Part shown: one piece after another, positions 14,716 to 23,145 of the stretch | Numbering within the stretch: position 1 is the stretch's first letter | Layout of the letters: every line of letters starts with the position of its first letter | Assembly: GCA_028279155.1 (NCBI GenBank) | Contig: JANQST010000560.1 | Location: 1-25,834, forward strand | DNA: 25,834 nt | Origin: Cyclobacteriaceae bacterium | GTDB taxonomy: Bacteria; Bacteroidota; Bacteroidia; Cytophagales; Cyclobacteriaceae | Direction: 5' to 3' | Translations under genes and position numbers: made by a program | The notes under the pieces: model-generated | What the model saw: only the letters and a program-made list of their open reading frames with translations | The model's database searches: none | Told to the model about the DNA's origin: nothing

Positions 14716-16357
14716 TCATTCGATTGTGATAATAGTACAACGTATTTGTGTCTTTGATAATTATCTTATCTCCTTTCAATACCAATGGACGTTGGTCATG
14801 ATACAGGCCAACATTCTTAAGTCCGTGCAGAATCGATTGATCCGTTTTCTTCTTCATATGCAAAGCCATATTGACCTGGCCCTTCTTATGAAGCTTTTCC
14901 AACTTTGTCCTTAGCTTCTTGTACTCTTTCTTAAACTCCTCATAATCTAAGATCAAATCTTCATCGGGAAGTCGCAAGACATTATAAAGATCCAGTTTTG
15001 AATGCTTCTTTTCCAACATCTTGAATGCCGTAAAGGCCACCAAATGACTTGCGAAAACACGGTTATACTTGTGATATTCCTCCACTATTCTATTGGAAAG
15101 CACTCGCACATATTCATTCTCACGTTGCTTGTCTACTGTGATTTCCTTTCCTCTTAGGAAATAATCTTTGGGGTTGATGGCATTATCATTCTTGTCAAAG
15201 CTGTTTCCTTCATCATCCACGTAATTTCCAAGAATGTCCATACCTCGGCCAATGCTCACCGAGATGTCGGAGCCTTTGGTAAAAAACTTGAACATGAAGG
15301 TGCTTATCTTGTATGAAGTTGAAAATTCATCAGCTTCCACGTAATAGCGCTCCCTTCCTGTCCGTTTCAAATGCTCCTTGATGAGTGCGGGGGCCTCAAG
15401 AGTAAAATGATAGTTGATAACCACTGGAACGATAAATACTCGCTTGGCGGGCTCACCATTGGCTGTTTGATACATTTCGCGCTGCGCTTCGATTGCCGTA
15501 CTAAGCAGTCCCATTTTTAATCGTGTCTCGATCTCACCGGATCGGGAACGTGTGCCTCCCGGAAAGAATAAACTATGACATCCGCGTTGGATCGCCCGAT
15601 TAGAATAGGATTTCAACGTTTCCAGGTAAATAGGATTCTTCTTTCTTCGATCCACTTTATAGGCGCCCAGGCTATTCATGAAGTAAGCGAGGATCTTGAT
15701 ATTAAAAAGGTTTAGGCCTGCTCCATAAATAAAGGGAGGCAAACCAAGGTGCTGGATTGCCCAGCCGATAAGTATGGAATCTAGATTGCTGAAATGGGTG
15801 GGTACCATCACAACTGTTCCCAGCTTTGCTAATTTCCTAATGTGCTCAGTCTCCCCTACTACATGCAATTTATCGTCCAGGTCCAGCTGCTTGCTAAACA
15901 ATGCAAGTAAACCCTTCACCCTGGCTGCATTCAATAGCCTCGCAAAACCAAACGTCACAAATCTTTGAGCAAACCGGTAATATGATTTTCTGAAATTGCC
16001 AGCGATCTCTTCCGAGTATCGTAGCATAATATCCATCAAGATCTGCTTTTCCTGTTCAACAGCTTCCTTTTTATCCTCAATATCAATATCCAGTAACCTT
16101 GATTGAATGCCACTCCAATAAGCTCGCTCATCCTGTGGATCTACCTTCCATGGGTTGGCCTTCATTCGTAATTTTTCGCGATGAATGGTCATCTCAATTT
16201 CCTCACGAATGGTTCCATTCTTCTCCTTAAGAAACTTATCATAAGCCTCTTTCGCTACCTCATCAATAAAAGCTTTTCGGTTTTTGGAGAGCTGAACGAT
16301 CGGCCAATCTCTTTTCTTAGGTACAATTTCCGAATACCGAACCTTTTTTCTACCCAT
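14687..16357 (-). CDS. glycerol-3-phosphate acyltransferase, PlsB-like
   Basis: A 556-residue PlsC/PlsB-superfamily acyltransferase. The catalytic HX4D motif is H188-F-S-N-L-D193 in VPTHFSNLDSI, and the substrate-binding motif FFPGGTRSRSG follows at about 264-274, with GAYKVDRRKKNP between them. Long N- and C-terminal helical regions flank the domain, as in PlsB-like proteins rather than the shorter PlsC. It probably adds the first acyl chain to glycerol-3-phosphate at the inner membrane. gpsA follows with a 29-base overlap, supporting this substrate. It diverges from the haloperoxidase gene over about 70 bases. E. coli PlsB is about 800 residues, so I leave the symbol blank; a lysophosphatidate acyltransferase role is the alternative. 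Confidence 0.82.
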   Translation of the reverse strand: MGRKKVRYSEIVPKKRDWPIVQLSKNRKAFIDEVAKEAYDKFLKEKNGTIREEIEMTIHREKLRMKANPWKVDPQDERAYWSGIQSRLLDIDIEDKKEAVEQEKQILMDIMLRYSEEIAGNFRKSYYRFAQRFVTFGFARLLNAARVKGLLALFSKQLDLDDKLHVVGETEHIRKLAKLGTVVMVPTHFSNLDSILIGWAIQHLGLPPFIYGAGLNLFNIKILAYFMNSLGAYKVDRRKKNPIYLETLKSYSNRAIQRGCHSLFFPGGTRSRSGEIETRLKMGLLSTAIEAQREMYQTANGEPAKRVFIVPVVINYHFTLEAPALIKEHLKRTGRERYYVEADEFSTSYKISTFMFKFFTKGSDISVSIGRGMDILGNYVDDEGNSFDKNDNAINPKDYFLRGKEITVDKQRENEYVRVLSNRIVEEYHKYNRVFASHLVAFTAFKMLEKKHSKLDLYNVLRLPDEDLILDYEEFKKEYKKLRTKLEKLHKKGQVNMALHMKKKTDQSILHGLKNVGLYHDQRPLVLKGDKIIIKDTNTLYYYHNRMNGYGLEKFI

Positions 16358-16399
16358 TTACCATTTTTAGAAATCAGGTGGAAAGATAAATCGATTTAA

Positions 16400-16407
16400 T
16401 AAGTTTG
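16400..16407 (+). promoter_or_regulatory. Bacteroidota -7 promoter element for the haloperoxidase gene
   Basis: TAAGTTTG is a full match to TAnnTTTG and is identical to the -7 box of the pgk promoter in this window. Transcription would start near 16414, after the in-frame TTG at 16405. This argues that translation starts at GTG 16429. The -33 position shows only GGTG (16377-16380), so the match is partial. Confidence 0.5.
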
Positions 16408-16428
16408 AGCTTTGAAATCGATATCCAG

Positions 16429-18582
16429 GTGACCAGAGTTCTATTTAACCTTCTAATATTCCTACTTCTAAGCTTTTCTGTAAAAGCGCAACATTCTATT
16501 GCGAGGCAATGGAACGAGGTTTTGCTTGAGGCCATTAGAAATGATCTTGCGCGTCCAACCGTTCATGCGCGCAACCTTTTCCACATTTCCGCAGGCATGT
16601 ATGATTCCTGGAACACCTATCAGGACAATCAGGGAAGTTCCTACTTTCTCGATAATCCGACTTTGCAAATTGAATGCGAATTGGGTGATTTTCCCTTCAC
16701 TGGAAACCAGTTAGAAGGTATTGAAGAAACCATGAGTTACATGACCTATCGGTTGTTGATTCACCGATTTGAAGGTTCGCCCGGGGAAGTAACAACTTAT
16801 TTCAAAGCGGATTCATTGATGGATAGACTTGGATACGCTACAAGCGTAACTTCAACGGACTATTCCAATGGATCAGCAGCAGCACTGGGAAACTACATCG
16901 CTTCTTGTATCATCAACTACGGATTGGAAGATGAATCCAATGAAGTGAATGATTACGAAAACCTTGTCTACGAAAGTGCCAACGAACCTTTAATCGTTGA
17001 CTTACCTGGCAATCCGGATATTACGGATGCCAACCGATGGCAACCGCTTACGCTAGAAGTGTTTATTGACCAAGCCGGAAATATCATTCCTGGCTCCACC
17101 CCTGATTTTCTAAGTCCGGAATGGGGAAGTGTAACTCCATTCGCTTTAAAGGAGTCCGACATAACAACCTACATGCGCGATGGGTTTTCTTACCAGGTGG
17201 CGCATGACCCTGGAGCACCTCCTTATCTAGGTTCCGATACAGATGAAGACTATAAATGGGGCTTTTCCTTAGTAAGTGCATGGTCTTCACACCTCGATCA
17301 TACGGATGGAGTTATGTGGGACATCTCGCCTAAATCCATTGGAAACATTACCTCCTATCCTGCATCATTTGAGAACTATCCTGATTTCTATGATTTTGAA
17401 AATGGTGGTGACGGAAGTGAAGGTAGAATTATGAACCCGATTACCAACACACCATATGCAGAGCAGTTGGTGCCACGTGGAGATTACGCTCGGGTGCTGG
17501 CAGAGTTTTGGGCGGACGGACCTGATTCGGAAACTCCTCCGGGGCATTGGTACACGATACTTAATTATGTAAGCGATCATGATTTGATTGAGAAAAAATT
17601 AGAAGGAACTGGTGCTGAGCTCAGTGACCTGGAGTGGGATGTAAAAACCTACTTCACCCTGGGAGGTGCCATGCACGATGCAGCCATTTCCGCATGGGGT
17701 ATCAAAGGCTGGTACGATTACATCCGTCCAATTTCCGCGATCCGATACATGGCTGACAAAGGCCAATCTACCGATGATACCATGCCAAGTTTCAATGCAG
17801 AAGGAATTTCTCTTGTTGACGGATTCATAGAATTGGTTGAAACAGGAGATGCATTAGCTGGCGCTGGCGATGAAAATGTCGGGAAAATAAAGGTGAAGGC
17901 ATGGCGCGGACCTGCATTTATCAACAATGAAGAAACGGATGTTGCTGGTGTCGACTGGATTCTGGCAGAAGACTGGGTACCCTACCAACGCCCCTCATTT
18001 GTGACACCACCATTTGCTGGATACGTTTCCGGGCATTCAACCTATAGTAGTGCGGCTGCAACCGTGTTGACTGCTTTAACCGGAAGTGAGTTTTTCCCGG
18101 GAGGTGTTGGAGAGTTTGAAGCCAAAGCAAACGAATTCCTCGTGTTTGAGGATGGACCAAGTGTTGATGTTGTCCTGCAATGGGCCACCTACCAGGACGC
18201 TGCGGATCAATGCAGTCTGTCCCGAATTTGGGGCGGTATCCACCCTCCTGCCGATGATATTCCAGGAAGAGTGATTGGGTTAACTATTGGCCAAGAAGCT
18301 TTTGATAAAGCTAAAGACTACTTTGAAGGAACCGTTTTGGGCATTGAACAAAATGCGTTTACTGCATATCCTATTCCTGCTCAGGATCACATTTTTATTC
18401 GAACAAAATCAGACACCTACTATTCCCTGCGCATACTGGATCTTCAGGGCAGGGAGATACTCACCAAAGAAGTGAAGCAGCCGGAGTACCGGTTAAGTCT
18501 ACAAACCGTCGAAACAGGTGTTTATATTCTGGAGATTGTATCACATTCTTCAAAAGAAAGGCTGACATTTGTGAAACAATAA
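16429..18582 (+). CDS. T9SS-secreted vanadium-dependent haloperoxidase / PAP2 enzyme
   Basis: A 717-residue secreted enzyme. From GTG 16429 it begins with a clean signal peptide (MTRVLFNLLIFLLLSFSVKA). The vanadate/phosphate site of the haloperoxidase-PAP2 superfamily is complete: K-X6-R-P in KGWYDYIRP (Lys426, Arg433), SGH in YVSGHSTYSS (534-536), and S-R-X5-H in SRIWGGIH (598-605), followed by PPADDIPGR. Residues about 644-717 are a T9SS type A sorting domain (YPIPAQDHIFI, RILDLQGREI, GVYILEIVS, FVKQ end). The product is therefore sent to the cell surface. It may oxidise halides with peroxide or act as a phosphatase; sequence alone does not decide. The frame is open to TTG 16405, but a -7 promoter box overlaps that codon. 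The stop is one base before the prenyl synthase ATG. Confidence 0.85.
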   Translation: MTRVLFNLLIFLLLSFSVKAQHSIARQWNEVLLEAIRNDLARPTVHARNLFHISAGMYDSWNTYQDNQGSSYFLDNPTLQIECELGDFPFTGNQLEGIEETMSYMTYRLLIHRFEGSPGEVTTYFKADSLMDRLGYATSVTSTDYSNGSAAALGNYIASCIINYGLEDESNEVNDYENLVYESANEPLIVDLPGNPDITDANRWQPLTLEVFIDQAGNIIPGSTPDFLSPEWGSVTPFALKESDITTYMRDGFSYQVAHDPGAPPYLGSDTDEDYKWGFSLVSAWSSHLDHTDGVMWDISPKSIGNITSYPASFENYPDFYDFENGGDGSEGRIMNPITNTPYAEQLVPRGDYARVLAEFWADGPDSETPPGHWYTILNYVSDHDLIEKKLEGTGAELSDLEWDVKTYFTLGGAMHDAAISAWGIKGWYDYIRPISAIRYMADKGQSTDDTMPSFNAEGISLVDGFIELVETGDALAGAGDENVGKIKVKAWRGPAFINNEETDVAGVDWILAEDWVPYQRPSFVTPPFAGYVSGHSTYSSAAATVLTALTGSEFFPGGVGEFEAKANEFLVFEDGPSVDVVLQWATYQDAADQCSLSRIWGGIHPPADDIPGRVIGLTIGQEAFDKAKDYFEGTVLGIEQNAFTAYPIPAQDHIFIRTKSDTYYSLRILDLQGREILTKEVKQPEYRLSLQTVETGVYILEIVSHSSKERLTFVKQ

Positions 18583-18583
18583 C

Positions 18584-19558
18584 ATGCCGCTTAAACTAAA
18601 AGACATACAATCGCCGGTCGCTGCGGAGATGGTGGAGTTTGAGAAGAAGTTTCGCCAATCCATGAAGAGCAAAGTAATGCTCCTGGATAAGATCATGGGC
18701 TATATCGTGAAGCGAAAAGGTAAGCAAATGCGTCCGTTGTTTGTTTTTCTAAGTGCAGGAACTTCCGGTCAGATTTCTGAAGCAACTTATCGTGGAGCTT
18801 CCCTTATTGAGCTTTTACATACTGCCACACTCGTTCACGATGATGTAGTTGACGATTCCCATTACCGACGTGGATTTTTCTCCATCAACGCACTATGGAA
18901 AAACAAAATCGCTGTTCTGGTTGGAGACTTCCTCTTGTCAAGAGGACTAATTCTTTCCATGGACAATGGCGATCATGATCTACTCAGGATTACCACTGAA
19001 GCTGTAAAAGAAATGAGTGAAGGTGAGCTGCTTCAAATGGAAAAAGCAAGAAAGCTGGATATCAGTGAGGATGTTTATTATGAAGTGATCCGCGCGAAAA
19101 CTGCGAGTCTTATTACCTCCTGCTGCCGGGTGGGTGCGGCTTCTGCGGGAGCCGATCATGAAGCCATTGCCAAAATGGGTGAGTTTGGTGAGAATGTGGG
19201 GATGGCCTTCCAAATCAAGGATGATCTATTTGACTATGGGGCGTTTGAGATTGGTAAGCCAACTGGAATTGATATTCGTGAGAAAAAAATGACCCTCCCG
19301 CTCATTCATGCCTTGAGCAAAGCTTCCAAAAGCGAAGTGCGCAGAATCAAGAAACTGGTACGCAAAAGTGAGAAAAAACCAAAACTGGTGAATGAGGTTA
19401 TTTCCTTTGTCAAGAATTCCGGCGGAATTGAATATGCAACTTCCGTGATGGAGAAATACCATCAAAAAGCCAAAGACATTCTTTCTTCCTTTCCTGAATC
19501 AACCTATCGTACCTCTCTTAAAGATTTGGTGCAGTTTACGATTGAGCGAACGAAGTAG
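18584..19558 (+). CDS. long-chain polyprenyl diphosphate synthase
   Basis: A 324-residue trans-isoprenyl diphosphate synthase, full length for the family. Key sites are GKQMRP (46-51), the first Asp-rich motif DDVVD (86-90) in LVHDDVVDDSHYRRG, and the second DDLFD (213-217) in QIKDDLFD. Residues 4 and 5 before the first motif are Thr82 and Ala81; small residues there allow long chains, so a C35-C40 product is likely, fitting the menaquinone side chain. The ATG follows the haloperoxidase stop by one base, so translation is probably coupled. Both genes thus share a transcript, although one product is exported and this one is cytosolic. Confidence 0.9.
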   Translation: MPLKLKDIQSPVAAEMVEFEKKFRQSMKSKVMLLDKIMGYIVKRKGKQMRPLFVFLSAGTSGQISEATYRGASLIELLHTATLVHDDVVDDSHYRRGFFSINALWKNKIAVLVGDFLLSRGLILSMDNGDHDLLRITTEAVKEMSEGELLQMEKARKLDISEDVYYEVIRAKTASLITSCCRVGAASAGADHEAIAKMGEFGENVGMAFQIKDDLFDYGAFEIGKPTGIDIREKKMTLPLIHALSKASKSEVRRIKKLVRKSEKKPKLVNEVISFVKNSGGIEYATSVMEKYHQKAKDILSSFPESTYRTSLKDLVQFTIERTK

Positions 19559-19580
19559 CCATATAATTACGAATTACAAA

Positions 19581-19611
19581 TTGTCAATTATCAATTGGGC
19601 CCCTAAGTTTG
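19581..19611 (+). promoter_or_regulatory. Bacteroidota housekeeping promoter of pgk
   Basis: A -33 TTG (19581-19583) is separated by 20 bases from a -7 TAAGTTTG (19604-19611), a full match to the Bacteroidota primary-sigma consensus TTG-N19-21-TAnnTTTG. Transcription would start near 19618, about 15 bases before the pgk ATG. The spacer contains CAATT-ATC-AATTG. Confidence 0.7.
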
Positions 19612-19632
19612 CGGCTTAAATCAAATCGTTTA

Positions 19633-20820
19633 ATGAAAACCATCTCAGATTTTAATTTTCAAGGGAAAAAAGCCCTCATCCGTGTCGATTTTAATGTGCC
19701 TTTGAATGACAACCAGGAAGTAACGGATGAAACCCGAATCAACGCAGCTGTTCCTACCTTAAAGAAAATCCTGGAGGATGGTGGTTCGGCTATTTTGATG
19801 AGTCACCTAGGACGACCAAAAAATGGTCCTGAGAACAAGTTTTCACTTAAGCACATCATTCCCAATCTCTCTGCAAAGCTTGGAGTCGATGTGAAGTTCG
19901 CTGATGATTGCATTGGGGAATCCGCAAAAGAACAAGCTGCTGCATTGCAGGATGGCGAAGTGTTGCTGTTGGAAAATGTGCGATTCTATAAAGAAGAAAC
20001 GGCCGGTGATGAAGCTTTTGCTGAGAAGTTGGCTTCACTGGGAGACATCTATGTAAATGATGCATTTGGTACCGCTCATCGGTCACATGCGTCAACCACA
20101 ATCGCAGCCCAATTTTTTACTGAGAAATGCTGCGGGTTTGTAATGCAACAAGAGTTGGACAACGCGAAAAAAGTACTGGAAAAATCAAAACGCCCCTTCA
20201 CAGCAATTATGGGAGGAGCCAAGATTTCTGACAAAATCCTGATCATAGAAAAATTATTGGACAAAGTAGATCATCTCATCATCGGTGGAGGAATGAGTTA
20301 TACATTTTTCAAAGCCATCGGTGGGCAGGTAGGGAATTCATTGGTTGAGGAAGATAAGTTGCCTTTAGCGAAAGAGCTTATCTCCAAAGCGAAAGAAAAA
20401 GGAGTTGACCTTTTACTCCCCAAAGATTCTATCATCGCCGATGATTTCAACAACGAAGCAAACAGAGAAACTGCAGACAACTATAGCATTCCCAACGGCT
20501 GGATGGGTCTGGACATTGGTCCGGAAGCGAGAGAGGTTTTTTCATCTGCGATTGAAAAATCAAAAACTGTACTTTGGAACGGTCCAATGGGTGTTTTCGA
20601 AATGAGCAACTTCGCAGAAGGCACCAACGAAATTGCCAAAGCTGTAGTAAAAGCCACTGAAGCTGGCGGGTTTTCACTGATTGGTGGTGGCGATTCTGCC
20701 GCTGCTGTCAACAATCTCGGATATGGCGACAAAGTCTCCTATGTATCAACCGGCGGAGGAGCGCTTTTGGAATACATGGAAGGGAAAGTGCTGCCAGGGG
20801 TTGCGGCTCTGGAAGAATAA
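19633..20820 (+). CDS. pgk: phosphoglycerate kinase
   Basis: A 395-residue cytosolic glycolytic enzyme that transfers phosphate from 1,3-bisphosphoglycerate to ADP, of standard length. The N-terminal substrate site is RVDFNVPLND (17-26) with SHLGRPKNG (57-65). The HRSHAST basic patch and the C-terminal nucleotide site with WNGPMGVFE and SLIGGGDSAAAV are all present. ATG 19633 was chosen over in-frame upstream TTG codons because it starts the usual MKTISDFNFQGKKALIRVDF region and follows a good promoter at the right distance. The gene appears to be a separate unit from the prenyl synthase. It ends one base from the convergent DUF2490 gene. Confidence 0.97.
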   Translation: MKTISDFNFQGKKALIRVDFNVPLNDNQEVTDETRINAAVPTLKKILEDGGSAILMSHLGRPKNGPENKFSLKHIIPNLSAKLGVDVKFADDCIGESAKEQAAALQDGEVLLLENVRFYKEETAGDEAFAEKLASLGDIYVNDAFGTAHRSHASTTIAAQFFTEKCCGFVMQQELDNAKKVLEKSKRPFTAIMGGAKISDKILIIEKLLDKVDHLIIGGGMSYTFFKAIGGQVGNSLVEEDKLPLAKELISKAKEKGVDLLLPKDSIIADDFNNEANRETADNYSIPNGWMGLDIGPEAREVFSSAIEKSKTVLWNGPMGVFEMSNFAEGTNEIAKAVVKATEAGGFSLIGGGDSAAAVNNLGYGDKVSYVSTGGGALLEYMEGKVLPGVAALEE

Positions 20821-20821
20821 G

Positions 20822-21601
20822 TTAGTGTATCATCACATCAGGGATCGCTTTTGTGTTTCGATGTAGATCCAGGTGATGATAAACACTTAACCGAAAAATA
20901 TTCCTGTTTTCATAGCGATGCGGTGCACCGTCATGCCGGTAACTGTACATGTAACCAGCCTGTACTTGTAGGTCGTGGTTGATGTTATATCCTAATCCGG
21001 CATACGCCCGATTGTCTTCCAGATGGTTGTAAACTACAGATTTACCGGCCTGGATGAAAATCTCATTATAGAGAGCCAAAAACAAAGTCTGAGGTGTAAA
21101 ATCCTGATGATTCAGCGGAATATAGGTCGTGAGCTTGTATCTAAATCTGTGAGTCAATTTGAAAGCGGAGCCTTTCTCAAAACTTCGTCTAAAACGCTGT
21201 TCTAAACGTAACTGATGCATCACTTTGATGTGATCAAAAGGTGTGGCCAATACCGCTTGCTCCCAGGTTCGGTATTGAGGAACAACCTTGTCTATGTTCT
21301 CCGCTTCCGGATTTGGAGCCCAGTAATAAGGATTTACAAATCCTGCGGTAACCTCAAAGTATTTTGTGACTCGATACGTTGCTCCCAACCGCAAATAAAT
21401 CTGTCCCATTTGGTCCAAAACCTCTCTTCTTCGAATATGGTATTCACCATAATAGGCCCACTTTTCATTGAAATGGTATTTGGTGTAGATCCCAAACCAT
21501 ACACCGGTGGTCCACCTCGTTTCCTTTTCTAACGGTAGCCCTTGTCCTTGTATGGAAAAGGCGAAGCAAAGGATGATTGCCGCCGAAAATAGGAATTTCA
21601 T
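20822..21601 (-). CDS. DUF2490 outer-membrane protein
   Basis: A 259-residue protein with a signal peptide (MKFLFSAAIILCFAFSIQGQ) and alternating amphipathic strands rich in Tyr, Trp and Arg, for example WTTGVWFGIYTKYHFNEKWAYYGEYHIRRRE, LRLGATYRVTKYFEVTAGF and RAYAGLGYNINHDLQVQAGYMYSY. This is the DUF2490 pattern, predicted to be an outer-membrane beta-barrel of unknown function. It ends in a strand with HH motifs (YHHLDLH). It has its own promoter region (21602 onward on the minus strand) and converges on pgk with a single base between stop codons and no terminator hairpin. Confidence 0.84.
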   Translation of the reverse strand: MKFLFSAAIILCFAFSIQGQGLPLEKETRWTTGVWFGIYTKYHFNEKWAYYGEYHIRRREVLDQMGQIYLRLGATYRVTKYFEVTAGFVNPYYWAPNPEAENIDKVVPQYRTWEQAVLATPFDHIKVMHQLRLEQRFRRSFEKGSAFKLTHRFRYKLTTYIPLNHQDFTPQTLFLALYNEIFIQAGKSVVYNHLEDNRAYAGLGYNINHDLQVQAGYMYSYRHDGAPHRYENRNIFRLSVYHHLDLHRNTKAIPDVMIH

Positions 21602-21735
21602 TTAAAGCTGATTGTTATTGTACTTATCAAAGTAAAAATAGTATAAAATCAACAGTGTGATTTGTGATTCAACCCAAGAGTTAAAACGCTGGCCACACAC
21701 CAAAACCCTACCCACTGTAGATTAGACCGGAATGT

Positions 21736-21752
21736 TAGGAATTAAATTCCTA
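21736..21752. promoter_or_regulatory. 17-base inverted repeat upstream of the lipoprotein-sigma operon
   Basis: TAGGAATTAAATTCCTA is an 8+8 inverted repeat around a single central base. It lies about 72 bases before the lipoprotein start (21825), in the 223-base region shared with the divergent DUF2490 gene. It is a candidate operator or sigma-related site. A weaker hairpin (AGTCTT/AAGACT, 21792-21810) follows. The rest of this region shows nothing I recognise. Confidence 0.4.
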
Positions 21753-21824
21753 TTCATTACAGTTTTCATGCAGCGAATTTGTCATCAAAACAGTCTTGCC
21801 AATAAAGACTAAAAGCAATTAATC

Positions 21825-22562
21825 ATGAAAAAATACCTCAAAGCCATCCCCTTGTTGTTTCTATTCAGCTGTGACATTCAAAACGATGATGTCAAACCAG
21901 AAATACAGGATTTTGGAACGTTCGACATTTATACGGTTGAAGATTCTGAGACCATAGCAGATTTAGAGGCACTTCTCGGAGAAAACTATTCGGAAAATAT
22001 TGAATTGAGTGTTTCGCCCACTGCTGGTAATGCAGAAATCCTCTGTGACAATCAATTTTTACAATACACGCCTACAGGAGCTTTGCAAAGTGATCAAACG
22101 GTTATTTCGGTTGTGAACGATGTATCTGAAACGATTGGGTTTGCAACACTCAATGTGAATCCAAAAAATGATGGTTGCACGTTCGGTGGCCAAAGTGATT
22201 ATATAACGATCAAACTTGGAGAAACGGGCACGCTCAATATCACCGAAAATGACGGTATTTGTTTCAATGAAGAACTTGGCGGCAGTGTTGCCATTTTCGA
22301 TTGGACGTGTAATAGTGAGGAGTTTGAATTCTGGGATATTATAGACGTCTCGAGAGATTCAGACACCGAGGATCACATTCTAGCTATCACCCCTATAACT
22401 ACAGGACGATTACAATTCATCTATAGCGTTTGTTATGGACTAGCCGGTAGCGCTGGGAAAAATGGTGGAACATTGAGCTCTTCGGATTTGCCACATAGAG
22501 CAAGTGAAGTTTGCGATTTCTACGGCACAGGATTAGTTACGATTGATGTTATAGCTGACTAA
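21825..22562 (+). CDS. lipoprotein of unknown function linked to an ECF sigma factor
   Basis: A 245-residue lipoprotein (signal MKKYLKAIPLLFLFSC, lipid Cys16). I do not recognise a named family. The first part (about 60-115) resembles one cadherin-like or tandem-95-type beta-sandwich repeat: LSVSPTAGNAEIL, FLQYTPTG, DQTVISVVND. A second beta-rich part contains several Cys (DGCTFGG, DGICFNEE, DWTCNSEE, YSVCYGL, SEVCDFYG), an even set that could form disulfides in the envelope. The sigma factor gene begins 22 bases after its stop, followed by an overlapping membrane protein, so it is probably part of one regulatory operon. A sensor or surface-adhesion role is possible but unproved. Confidence 0.7.
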   Translation: MKKYLKAIPLLFLFSCDIQNDDVKPEIQDFGTFDIYTVEDSETIADLEALLGENYSENIELSVSPTAGNAEILCDNQFLQYTPTGALQSDQTVISVVNDVSETIGFATLNVNPKNDGCTFGGQSDYITIKLGETGTLNITENDGICFNEELGGSVAIFDWTCNSEEFEFWDIIDVSRDSDTEDHILAITPITTGRLQFIYSVCYGLAGSAGKNGGTLSSSDLPHRASEVCDFYGTGLVTIDVIAD

Positions 22563-22584
22563 ACCAAAATTATATGATTCAGAC

Positions 22585-23145
22585 ATGGATCACATGACGC
22601 CACACCAGGTCATTGCTGGCTGTCGAAAGAATCGACGAAAAGAACAAAATGTTCTGCATGACAGATACAAGGATAAAGTCATGGGTATTTGTCTACGATT
22701 TGCCAGGAATGAAGATGAGGCTAAGGATTTGTGTCAAGAATCTTTTATTAAAATCTTCAAGAGCTTGAAGTCCGAAAAGCGGATTGAAAATCTTGAAAGT
22801 TGGATCCATCGCATCACAGTAAATCATGCCATTGATGATTATAACAAATTAAAAAGACGGATTGATTCTGAACCATTTAACCAAGAGGACCAACCTTGGT
22901 TCGAGGACGAAAAGGCAATCATTGAGCGTCTTGATACCATCCATTTACTAGAAATCATCAATAAGCTTCCAACAGGATTTAGAATGATTTTCAACTTGTA
23001 TATGATTGATGGATTTAGCCATGAAGAAATTGCTGGGAAACTTCAGATTTCCACAAGCACTTCACGGTCCCAACTAACCAGAGCGAAGAGAATGGTGAAA
23101 AATGAATTAAGGAAAATTGACATGTCTTATGAAAGAGCTATCTGA
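22585..23145 (+). CDS. ECF-type RNA polymerase sigma factor
   Basis: A 186-residue extracytoplasmic-function sigma factor. Region 2 is recognisable in VMGICLRFARNEDEAKDL followed by CQESFIKIFKSL, which contacts core polymerase and the -10 element. Region 4 is the helix-turn-helix LPTGFRMIFNLYMIDGFSHEEIA with TSTSRSQLTRAKRMVKNEL, which reads the -35 element. Length and organisation are normal. The next gene overlaps its 3' end by 17 bases and encodes a membrane protein whose N-terminus looks like an anti-sigma region, so activity is probably controlled by that partner. The target promoters are unknown; self-activation of the operon from the region before 21825 would be typical. Confidence 0.92.
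   Translation: MDHMTPHQVIAGCRKNRRKEQNVLHDRYKDKVMGICLRFARNEDEAKDLCQESFIKIFKSLKSEKRIENLESWIHRITVNHAIDDYNKLKRRIDSEPFNQEDQPWFEDEKAIIERLDTIHLLEIINKLPTGFRMIFNLYMIDGFSHEEIAGKLQISTSTSRSQLTRAKRMVKNELRKIDMSYERAI

Noticed and set aside
16405..18582. The haloperoxidase as an ordinary membrane PAP2 phosphatase
   Set aside because: It has no multi-TM core; a signal peptide and a T9SS sorting domain mark a secreted protein of haloperoxidase-like size.
21215..21532. 105-codon plus-strand frame inside the DUF2490 gene
   Set aside because: It is a shadow of the barrel gene on the opposite strand; the Cys/Ile-rich translation looks random.
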